In this document: one piece after another, positions 1-6,877 of the stretch
How positions within the stretch are numbered: position 1 is the stretch's first letter
Layout: every line of letters starts with the position of its first letter
Source of the DNA: Cerioporus squamosus
Lineage: Eukaryota > Basidiomycota > Agaricomycetes > Polyporales > Polyporaceae
Reading direction: 5' to 3'
Length of the DNA: 14,748 bases
Assembly (NCBI GenBank): GCA_022592435.1
Contig: JABYQS010000721.1
Coordinates: forward strand, 1-14,748
Notes under the pieces: generated by a model
Databases searched by the model: none
What the model was told of the DNA's origin: nothing
The model's input: the letters and a program-made list of their open reading frames with translations, nothing else
Made by a program: the position numbers and the translations under genes

Positions 1-604
1 ACCGAAGGTTGGTCGGCCAGTCGTCTCAAAGCGGTTTCGGACTGATCTTTACTGTTCGTAGCATGATGGCATCCAGTCTTCGCTTGCCTGTACGAGAACG
101 AACGCAATGGTTCTTCCCGGGTATCCTGCAAGTAAGTCGCCTACCGAGCTTTGGACCGTACACTGAGGAAGGACTCACTCGGCATGCTTGTGCAGGATGG
201 CTTCGGAGCAGTGAGTACTTGCACGGCGATCTCATCCAGTCACTCCGACATCGCTCCATGAAGAGTGACCGTATGCGGTGACCGGTCAGGCGGCAACATG
301 GCATGTTCACAGTGAGGTGACGTGCGAGAGGCCCTCGAGCCCATGCGCTATCGGGTCCCTCACCTGTAGAGTACATATGGGAACTGGCGCACTGGTCACG
401 GCGTGGGTCGGGAGGAAGAATGGAAGGGCGGTCGCAAGCACTCCACCAGGCCGTTCAGATGACAGACGAAAGGCGAAGCACGCATGGCAGCCGCCACGAA
501 CGCGTTAGGGGTGGAACCAGGAACGTGGAGGCCTCACCAAAATGCATGTCGCAGGTACACCACCTTCTCGAACCAGACGAGGCTGTTGAAGACGTGCAGT
601 CAGT
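1..604. other. Left edge without a supported gene
   Basis: Open frames of 60-120 codons occur on both strands, but none has a recognisable motif, a plausible exon chain or a signal peptide. I see no transfer RNA, transposon end or simple repeat beyond a short ACGTACGTAC run at about 611. The segment lies downstream of the decayed kinase-like relic on the minus strand, so it may contain its eroded 3' flank. The left border of the window cuts whatever is next to it. Confidence 0.4.
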
Positions 605-1178
605 ATTCTGACGTACGTACGCTTTCCACAGTATGGTGCAATATTGGCAGACTCACTTGCATCCGCGCTCCTCGCCTCGGATGAGCTGTGCCACAGCACA
701 TAACGGTGTATGAGGATCCGCCAGTCCGTCAGGCGGCTCACCGCGCTGCGAGTCACTAGTGAGCCCGTCGTTCTTTGGCCTCTTCGGACGGACCCACCCC
801 AGCACTGAGCACGCCGAAGAGGACACCGACACTGGACGAGTACGGGTCGAAAGTGTCCGTTTTTGACTATGGACGATAAGCCGCTGGTCCGAGCTTGACG
901 GGAGGTTGACGATCGGGACAGGGTTTGGACCTCTGCGAGCTGCCGAGTTTGATGAGGTATATCTTGTCCGCTTCCTGGTGCGGGAAGTCCTGACTGTGCT
1001 CGGGTTGCAATGAGCATGTTCTTCGGGCATAAGTCCTATGGTTGCGTTGGCAATAGCGGACCACAATCCCGGGAGCCGTGCGCACCCTATGAGCAATGTC
1101 TCCTGTCGGGCTGATCTATTCATCGTTATTGGAGTACGTGACCCGCTTACTTGCTTCGAATATCTGGCGAAAGTAGCG
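605..1178 (-). pseudogene. Relic of an agaricomycete protein-kinase-like gene
   Basis: Four colinear kinase-family landmarks can be read on the minus strand, in different frames. RYFRQIFE (1155-1178) matches the helix before the catalytic loop. KIYLIKLGSS (about 939-968) followed by RQPPVKLGP (about 885-915) matches the DFG-region block of this family, with the usual Asp replaced by Lys. TFDPYS (about 836-853) corresponds to the LDPYSFDVYC stretch of the intact-looking relative at 6878-7950. LIRGEERGC (659-685), then a stop and VCQYC, matches that relative's WLIGVERGCTGVCRC. Order and spacing follow the relative, but frames change and stops intervene, so this is read as a dead copy. Its 5' part beyond about 1178 was not recovered; an ATG with a 33-codon open frame at 1403 (minus) could be its old start. 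Family membership is by my recognition of motifs; pseudogene status is inferred from broken frames. Confidence 0.6.
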
Positions 1179-2337
1179 AAGGTTGTAGGAGATGACCTGG
1201 CTGCCTATATAACCCTAAGAGACAGGCACTCAGTCTCATACGCATAAAGGCGTCGAGGTTGACTGACCGGTTTGAGAGCTGCATGGCACTCATATCGAGT
1301 TCTATTCATCGAGTTCGGGCCTCGGCGGACTGGCGGTTGGCTTAGATGCGAGTCGGGCGGTCTTGGCAGTGCCAGTAAGTCGGTCGATCTCAACATCGTC
1401 CATGTCTACTCCTCTTCAGCGAGAGAACAGAGATAAAGGCCATCGACATGTTGGAGCTTGAGGCTGCGTGCCGCAGGACAACTTTCCGTTGAAACTGGAG
1501 CGTCACGGGTGGACATATAAGCCTGCGGCTCTTTAAGCTTTATCTGTGTCAAGCGGACTAGCTAAACGGTGAGTTTACGGTGCAACGATGGGGAAGAATT
1601 TCGAAGAACTGGACGAGTGCAGACATTGACAAGACGAAGCCAGGCGAAGCTTTGGATCGGCATGTAGATCTGGAGGAGGATCGGAGCCACGTGGCTCTCC
1701 GAGGCTCCGAGTCTGTCACTTCTCTCGGCGTCGCTGCCTCGGCTGAGTCGCTCGTCATCTACCACCATCACCGTCTACTTCCTTGGCTGTGCGTCGTGTT
1801 GCCCTGCTCTGTGCAACTGCATGAGGGCACGAGGATGTCGCGGGCGCATCACGGCAACAACTGTGTAGAATCTAAATGATGGACGAAGCTCCGAGTCGAC
1901 AAGTGAACCACATCAAGTCGCAGTACCCGTCAAGTACTCGCTACTGCTAAGTAGTACCCGTAGTATTCAATGGGCTCAGGAAATGATGGCATCCGTTGCA
2001 AAGCTCCCGCGAACGGCGTCCCTAGGACCGCCCTGCCACTGCGGTGATCAGCGTGGATCCTCAATCAGCCTGCGTTACGTTCCTGGCAATGCTATGTAGT
2101 AGCCATGATGGAAGCTCAAATTGAGAATTTGCGGATATTCCTCCCCGCTTTCCTGTGCAACTGGTGAAGTGCTGCTTCAAATTCAACACGCGTCGGCCTC
2201 TGAACGCAACCCCATTGCCAACGTGATCCTCCCTGCGTCACGACGCCCGCGGGGAATGTGCCCGCTCTCCACCTCCGTCCTGACTACCATCACTGTCAGC
2301 GTCGGTCTGGCAGTGAGATGTCTGCATCGTACCGGTG
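1179..2337. other. Intergenic stretch upstream of the lectin-like gene
   Basis: No gene can be supported here. It contains copy 1 of the diverged direct repeat (about 1614-1893), annotated separately, and probably the decayed 5' part of the minus-strand kinase relic up to about 1403. The last few hundred bases should include the promoter of the secreted lectin-like gene, ending in the TATA box at 2338. Confidence 0.4.
1614..1893 (+). repeat. Diverged direct repeat, copy 1
   Basis: Six exact 10-14-mers recur in the same order and orientation about 1.71-1.74 kb downstream. They are CGAGTGCAGACA (1614 and 3340), GCTTTGGATCGGCA (1649 and 3392), AGCCACGTGG (1685 and 3421), CGTCATCTAC (1753 and 3493), GATGTCGCGGG (1834 and 3548) and GGACGAAGCT (1881 and 3589). 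Indels separate the blocks. Weak minus-strand peptide similarity exists (SALVQF versus SALAQV), but neither copy has a convincing gene, so coding origin is uncertain. The pair brackets the lectin-like gene. Confidence 0.7.
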
Positions 2338-2346
2338 TATAAAAGG
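2338..2346 (+). promoter_or_regulatory. TATA box of the lectin-like gene
   Basis: TATAAAAGG lies about 100 bp upstream of the ATG at 2439, a normal distance for a TATA-containing fungal promoter. The stretch between it and the ATG is pyrimidine-rich (2386-2435), as is common at fungal transcription starts. Function is inferred from motif and position only. Confidence 0.6.
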
Positions 2347-2438
2347 AGTGTCAGAGCGGTCCAGGAGAGCAGCAGCGGCCTTTCTTCTTTTCGACCCAGA
2401 CGTTGTCATCCCCTCTTTGCTCTACCGTTCTCGCCAAG

Positions 2439-3043
2439 ATGAAGTCTTTCTTCGCTGTTCTCGCCACGACCCTCACCGCTGCCTCCTACGTCGCGGCAGC
2501 GATCATCCCCGAAACACGCCCCTACACATAACAGCAACCTCGGTAAGCGTACCCTCGTCTTCCTATCGACTGCCACTGACCCGCGTCGGCCTCCTGCAGA
2601 CCGCGGCCTTGCGCTCGCCCTGGCGAACAACGTCCCTACCGCGTTCCTGCTCGTAGACTCGCCTGGGGACAGCTCGCCCTCCGACCTCACGCTCTTCAAC
2701 ACCACCGCGGGCGACAAGGTCGGGCAGATCGAGCACAACGGCTTGTGCATCACGGCGAACGGCGTCGGGCCTGGGTTCGCGAGCAACGAGCTCTACGTCG
2801 ACACGTGCTCGTCGGACCCGGCGCAGCTGTGGACGATCAGCTCGGCGCGGGCGACGATCTCGAACGCGGAAAACAACTGCATCAAGGTTGGGCAGGAGGC
2901 GCTGCGTGCTAGTGTGAGTGGCTTGCTGTTGTCGTTCTGGATGTTGGCACTGGAGCTGATTGTCATTGGGCGTTGTGCAGGCTATCCTCGAGCGGTGCGG
3001 TCTTGAGTCGCTTGACCAGGAGTGGACGACTTTCGTTGCGTGA
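2439..3043 (+). CDS. Small secreted beta-trefoil (QxW) lectin-like protein, frameshifted in exon 1
   Basis: Exons 2439-2542, 2600-2913 and 2981-3043, with introns GTAAGC...CTGCAG and GTGAGT...TGCAG. The ATG follows GCCAAG and begins a clear secretion signal (MKSFFAVLATTLTAASYVAAA). The mature part is about 120 residues. It contains CITANG and CIKVGQ blocks and two QxW-type motifs (AQLW, DQEW), the hallmark of ricin-B-type beta-trefoil carbohydrate-binding folds; here this indicates a small extracellular lectin-like protein, not a toxin. Exons 2 and 3 join in frame (314 nt, 63 nt). In exon 1, however, the signal-peptide frame hits TAA at 2529-2531, before the donor, whereas the exon-2 frame requires the +1 frame there. 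One base too many (or two too few) lies between about 2505 and 2528, possibly in the CCCC run. No GT-AG choice in exon 1 repairs this. It is either a young pseudogene or a sequence error. TATA box at 2338. Confidence 0.65.
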
Positions 3044-3339
3044 GATGCAATCAGACTGGCCGGCTTGAATACCCACCACTCGTACGCATACACGCACGGA
3101 CATATACCACCGCACGGTAGTTGAAGGAAGGGTTGGTTAGAGATACTGTAATCGTGCGCAATTTAATCTGGTAGTGCGTGCCCGAGAAACGCCCCGCTGT
3201 CGGCAAGACCATCTTGTCGTGCTTGTCGCCGAGACACGAAGAAATGGAGTAAGCCTCAGTAAGGTGAGTGGTGCCCCACCAGTTAGGGCCATCTTCCGCG
3301 AGAAGCGGGTGCCGCATGGCGCAAGTATGAGGACCTGGG

Positions 3340-3601
3340 CGAGTGCAGACAAGGCGCGTCTGGCGTTGGCGACGTCGCACGAAGACCGGATGCTTTGGAT
3401 CGGCAGATCTGGACGTCTGTAGCCACGTGGTTCTCGACCGCCTCTCGCTTGGCACCTCGGGCCTCTCGCTCTCGCTCGTCCTCTGCAACGACCGTCATCT
3501 ACTCGCTGCGCTCTTTGTCTGCTTTGTGGGATAGACTGGGGAGCGAAGATGTCGCGGGTGCGTCGCGTCAAGGACGGGATGGCGGAAGGGACGAAGCTTC
3601 G
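3340..3601 (+). repeat. Diverged direct repeat, copy 2
   Basis: Partner of the block at 1614-1893; the six shared 10-14-mers are listed there. This copy is slightly shorter between the first and last shared words (262 versus 280 bp), with deletions after GATCGGCA. It lies about 300 bp upstream of the LanC-like ATG. Divergence between the copies suggests an old duplication. Confidence 0.7.
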
Positions 3602-3762
3602 ACAACATTCCGGCAACCATTAAGCTTGCACACGCGTTCGGACACCGGAGACGATGGGCGCAGTGTGCTGACGGACGGCACAGGACGGAGAGATGTGGGC
3701 TTAGATGTGCCTGACGCCGGACGGAGGGAGAGGAGAGGACGGCGAGGACGATGCGATGAGTC

Positions 3763-3770
3763 TGACGTCA
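3763..3770. promoter_or_regulatory. CRE-like palindrome TGACGTCA
   Basis: A perfect TGACGTCA, the consensus for CREB/ATF-type bZIP factors, lies 137 bp upstream of the LanC-like ATG and 60 bp upstream of the TATA-like box. In fungi such sites are typically used by Atf1-type stress regulators. An 8-mer can occur by chance, so regulation is only suggested by its position. Confidence 0.35.
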
Positions 3771-3822
3771 GTCCAGGCGGTCGTCCGCTGCACTCGGTGC
3801 GTCCAGTGCCCCAGCCAGAGCC

Positions 3823-3829
3823 TTTATAT
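3823..3829 (+). promoter_or_regulatory. TATA-like box of the LanC-like gene
   Basis: TTTATAT lies 77 bp upstream of the ATG at 3900, in an otherwise GC-rich region. Inferred from motif and position. Confidence 0.45.
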
Positions 3830-3899
3830 CCCTCCGCCCGTCCGCCTACCCACAATCCCTCGCTCGCACAAGGCGCATTGCCTGCAAGCCACGCCCGCC

Positions 3900-5674
3900 A
3901 TGTCGTCCAATCCATCCCCGTACATCCCGCATCCCAGAGGTCCGCCCACTGACTGGAAGACAGTAAAGCATCGCATCCACGACGCTCTCGCTGAGAACGT
4001 CCTCCGCGTACATCGGCATCCCTCCTCTAGCCCCAAGGTATACACCGGCAGCGCAGGTGAGCAACACACACCTCGCCTCGAATCACCACAGCTAAAGTCA
4101 TACACAGGCGAGATCATCATGGACATGCGCGCCTTCGCCGTCCTCCCCCCCAAGACCTTCCCCTATACCCCACCTCCTCTCTCATCGCTGTGCCGTTCCA
4201 TGAACACGCCATGGAAACCGTGTTGCCTACCTCGAGACCAGCATCGGCCCCGCTACCCTCCTCCTCGTTCGCCAACTCCGTCTCCGCCAGAACCCAGAGT
4301 CCAACGCCCACAAGCACGCCAGGAGAGGAAAACTCGATGGAGAGATCCTCGAGGAAGTCGAGCTCGCAGAGACTTGGAAAGGCGCGGTCGACTTGATAAG
4401 CGGCGCGCAAGAGGTCGCGACTATGGAGACCGTCGACGACGACGGCTGCGAGGTCCTCTACGGTCGCGCTGGGTTGCTATATGCGCTCCTACTTCTGCGC
4501 TCAGAGCTTGTCATCACCCTTGACTACCTATCACACGCCGGAAAGCAGAAGGAGAGAGTTGTGCGCGAGGTGGAGAGGCTCTGCTCAGACGACAACATCA
4601 AGGCTCTCGTGGATGATATCATCGAGCGAGGCCACGCCGGGGCCAAGCTGTATGCGGAGGAACTCGAGGAGACAGAGAGACCGAAGGCTCCCCCGCTCAT
4701 GTGGAGATGGCACGGCTCGAGATACCTCGGTGCTGCACACGGCGTAGGTGCGTTCGCTTCCCGCTTCCCGAAAGGCCAAGTTTCATGAACCGTCCCACAC
4801 AGTGGGCATCTTGCATATGCTCCTTCACGCACCATCAGCGATCCTAGAACCTCACTGGGATAATATAATCGCTACCATGGAATGGCTCCTTGCCCTCCAA
4901 GATCCACAAGGCAACTGGCCCACTAAGGCTGGCCGACATATGCCATACACCTCCGGCGGTGCGACAACACAGGACGACTTCGCTGCGGTCGCGGTCAGCG
5001 AGGTACATGATGACCCGCCGGTGCAGTGGTGCCACGGCGCACCAGGATTCCTGATGCTCTTCTCCGCCCTCCTTCGACGCGCCGCCGTTTCCCAGTCCGC
5101 CTGCCCGCTCTCGCCCGCTCTCCGCTCCACCGTCACCTCCGCCATGACGCGAGGAGCCGAGCTCGTCTACACGCAAGGCCTCCTCCGGAAGGGCGTAGGG
5201 CTTTGCCACGGGGTCGGCGGCACGGTGTACGCGCTGCTCGCCGTCTCGGACGCGCTTGACGCGTACGAGTCCTTCAGCGGCCAGCCGACGTCGCGCTCGC
5301 ACTCGCACTCGATCTCGCACTCGCTGTCGCTGAAGCGCGCTGCGGCGCACGCGCACCTGATCCCGCACGACGTGGAGAACGCGGAGCATGCGTACTGGCT
5401 GCAGCGGGCGGTGCACCTCGCGGAGCTCGCGACGGAGTATAGGCAGCTGACGCAGGAGGGAGAGATGAAGACCCCGGACCATCCGTATAGTTTGTATGAA
5501 GGCGTCGCGGGGATGTGCTGTGCGTGGGCGGAGGTGTTGGTGCGGCTTGGGGACGGGACGAGCGGGAACGGAAATGGGAATGCGAATGGGAATGGGAGCG
5601 CGAGCGCGACTGGGACTGGGGCGCAGAAGAGGGGCGGCATGCCGGGGTATGATGATGTTGCGCTGTTGGAGTGA
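3900..5674 (+). CDS. LanC-like (LANCL-type) protein, N-terminal region frameshifted
   Basis: Exons 3900-4056, 4108-4747 and 4803-5674; introns GTGAGC...ACAG and GTGCGT...ACAG. The ATG (GCCCGCCATG) opens a frame that runs into VYTGSAG. The alpha-toroid repeats of the LanC family follow: YGRAGLLYALL (about 4460-4490), WHGSRYLGAAHG leading across intron 2 into VGILHMLL, WCHGAPGFLMLF (about 5026-5061), GLCHGVGGTVYALL and SLYEGVAGMCCAW. The zinc ligands known from NisC, the Cys of WCHG and the Cys-His of LCHG, are all present. Eukaryotic LANCL enzymes are known to add glutathione to dehydroamino acids in proteins; that role is inferred here, and no dehydratase or precursor gene is nearby. Exon 2 does not stay in one frame: MDMRAFAVLPP is in one frame, HEHAMETV in a second, and YLETSIGPATLLL onward in a third, with exon length one off a multiple of three. 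There is therefore at least one indel between about 4140 and 4236. A GT-AG intron at 4140-4236 would restore the frame but has a poor donor (GTCCTC). Expected length is about 555 residues. Likely a damaged copy, or an unusual splice or sequence error. Confidence 0.75.
5292..5333 (+). repeat. Ser/His-rich low-complexity tract in the LanC-like gene
   Basis: Near-repeats of TCGCACTCG encode a Ser-His-alternating stretch (SHSHSISHSLS) in the loop after the LCHGVGG helix pair. This position varies in length in fungal LanC-like proteins, so it is probably a tolerated replication-slippage insertion rather than a functional motif. Confidence 0.6.
5561..5622 (+). repeat. Gly/Asn-rich low-complexity tract in the LanC-like gene
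   Basis: Near-tandem GGGAAT hexamers, then GCGAGC/ACTGGG units, encode a Gly-Asn then Ser-Ala-Thr-Gly run between the SLYEGVAGMCCAW helix and the C-terminal MPGYDD motif. It looks like slippage expansion in a surface loop near the C-terminus. The frame is kept through it to the stop at 5674. Confidence 0.65.
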
Positions 5675-5751
5675 AGAGATTCGTAGAGGCTTTTCTCTTG
5701 AGTGAGTCTCTCGTCTCTCGTGATGCGTTCGCCCCGTGCTTTTCGTTTCGT

Positions 5752-5826
5752 TACAGCTGTTTGCAGAAGTCGTGTCCGCCCAACTCCGACTGACGCGCAG
5801 ACACTTTTGACGCGGGAAATTCAAGA
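5752..5826 (+). repeat. Left terminal inverted repeat of the transposon
   Basis: It pairs with 6540-6613 in inverted orientation. The outer 26 bases are 24/26 identical, a less conserved middle follows, and an inner AAATTC-AGAAAT block is shared. A second, identical copy of this end occurs at 6004 because of the tandem duplication. Confidence 0.7.
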
Positions 5827-6257
5827 AATACCGGAAATCCGTCCGCTGCTCAACGACACCAGTAGACACATGCTACAACATCCCATCATGCCATAGTATG
5901 CATCCCCGGCCTGCGCCAACTTTTTCTGAGTCCTTGCGTACTCGGAATGCGGAGATAGCAATGCCAGGTCACTACTCATCCGCAGGTCCATTTAGGACGT
6001 TTCTACAGCTGTTTGCAGAAGTCGTGTCCGCCCAACTCCGACTGACGCGCAGACACTTTTGACGCGGGAAATTCAAGAAATACCGGAAATCCGTCCGCTG
6101 CTCAACGACACCAGTAGACACATGCTACAACATCCCATCATGCCATAGTATGCATCCCCGGCCTGCGCCAACTTTTTCTGAGTCCTTGCGTACTCGGAAT
6201 GCGGAGATAGCAATGCCAGGTCACTACTCATCCGCAGGTCCATTTAGGACGTTTCTA
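5752..6257 (+). repeat. Exact 252-bp tandem duplication
   Basis: Positions 5752-6003 and 6004-6255 are identical base for base on reading, and the match continues through the TA at 6256-6257. The unit starts precisely at the TA plus transposon left end and stops just before another TA, giving TA-unit-TA-unit-TA. Perfect identity implies a very recent event or an assembly duplication. The adjacent diverged repeats (1614/3340) show that old repeats here do diverge. Confidence 0.95.
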
Positions 6258-6539
6258 ACCCCTCCCACTGTACCAAACTTACACATGACATGGCTATATA
6301 CCATAGAAATATGTTGAGATGATTTCAAAGGTGCTGCAAAAGCTCTCGATGTGTGAGGATGGAGAATGTCTACAGGCCCTGGGGTCGATAGTAAGCGCCC
6401 ATAAACGACAGCGCGATACTTGCTCAGAGTCCCCGGTTTTCCTCATCGTAACGCTTCGTAAATGCTCGTATGGGCTGTACACGCCTCGCATAGTCGCCTC
6501 AGGCAGAGAGGACATGCGAACAAGTCGTTCAGATATATT

Positions 6540-6613
6540 GAATTTCTGAATTTTCCGTGCACAACGCGTGCTGTGCAACCAGCGTCTGGCCACGACCTCT
6601 GCAAACAGCTGTA
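6540..6613 (-). repeat. Right terminal inverted repeat of the transposon
   Basis: Read on the minus strand from 6613 it starts TACAGCTGTTTGCAGAGGTC and matches the left end. It is present only once, unlike the left end. Confidence 0.7.
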
Positions 6614-6877
6614 GTGCTGCTGTACTTGTTGCTCACGTCTTGCTGTATCCCTTATGCAGGTGGTTGTAATCTAGAGTGTAGCGCTATGCTTTCTTCCAGT
6701 TAGTAGGACGACATATGTGAGGGATTATCGTTGTCGGATCCACCGCTAGGCCTGCCGCAAACCACACGCTCCCGTCAAGCTGCCGCGGCTTCCTGCCATG
6801 TGTGCAAGCGCCCCACGTCACCGCCTTGGGAACAATAAGTAGTGGACGGCTTCGTTCACCTGCCCGGCCCAACCACG
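6614..6877. other. Upstream region of the kinase-like gene
   Basis: This is 264 bp between the transposon's right end and the kinase-like ATG. I see no gene, no clear TATA box and no repeat. If the kinase-like gene is transcribed, its promoter must lie here or within the transposon. Confidence 0.35.

Larger units (their letters stand above)
3044..3899. other. Intergenic stretch between lectin-like and LanC-like genes
   Basis: No gene is supported. The stretch holds copy 2 of the diverged direct repeat (about 3340-3601) and the upstream region of the LanC-like gene, including a CRE-like palindrome at 3763 and a TATA-like box at 3823. A 159-codon minus-strand open frame (3137-3616) overlaps the repeat but has an Arg/Ser-rich, motif-free translation typical of GC-rich shadow frames. 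Confidence 0.4.
5752..6613. mobile_element. Non-autonomous TA-flanked DNA transposon (MITE-like, Tc1/mariner- or pogo-type ends)
   Basis: The left end TACAGCTGTTTGCAGAAGTC (5752) is mirrored by the reverse complement of the right end (6613 leftward), TACAGCTGTTTGCAGAGGTC. The first 26 positions differ at only two. Similarity resumes about 58 bp inside both ends: CGGGAAATTCAAGAAAT at the left, ACGGAAAATTCAGAAAT at the right. The inverted repeats are therefore imperfect and about 75 bp long. The outermost dinucleotide on each side is TA, which fits a TA target-site duplication around an element beginning CAGCTG, as in Tc1/mariner and pogo-like elements. No open frame inside encodes a recognisable transposase, so it would need enzyme supplied in trans. 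It sits 78 bp after the LanC-like stop and 264 bp before the kinase-like ATG. Superfamily assignment is inferred from ends only. The left 252 bp is tandemly duplicated (separate entry). Confidence 0.75.

Noticed and set aside
505..1123. Minus-strand open frames of 170 and 156 codons
   Set aside because: They are overlapping Arg/Ser-rich frames without domains. The kinase landmarks in this stretch are spread across different frames, which fits a relic rather than either ORF.
4140..4236. A 97-bp intron that would restore the LanC-like frame
   Set aside because: Phase is right and the end is AG, but the donor GTCCTC is far from fungal consensus and it would remove family-like peptide (HEHAMETV). 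Kept only as an alternative.
5292..5622. Low-complexity Ser/His and Gly/Asn runs as a functional metal-binding or amyloid tract
   Set aside because: They lie in loops between toroid helices and look like codon-level slippage repeats; no independent evidence of function.
6294..6593. 99-codon minus-strand open frame inside the transposon as a transposase
   Set aside because: No DDE-type motif or DNA-binding domain is recognisable, and it is too short for a transposase.
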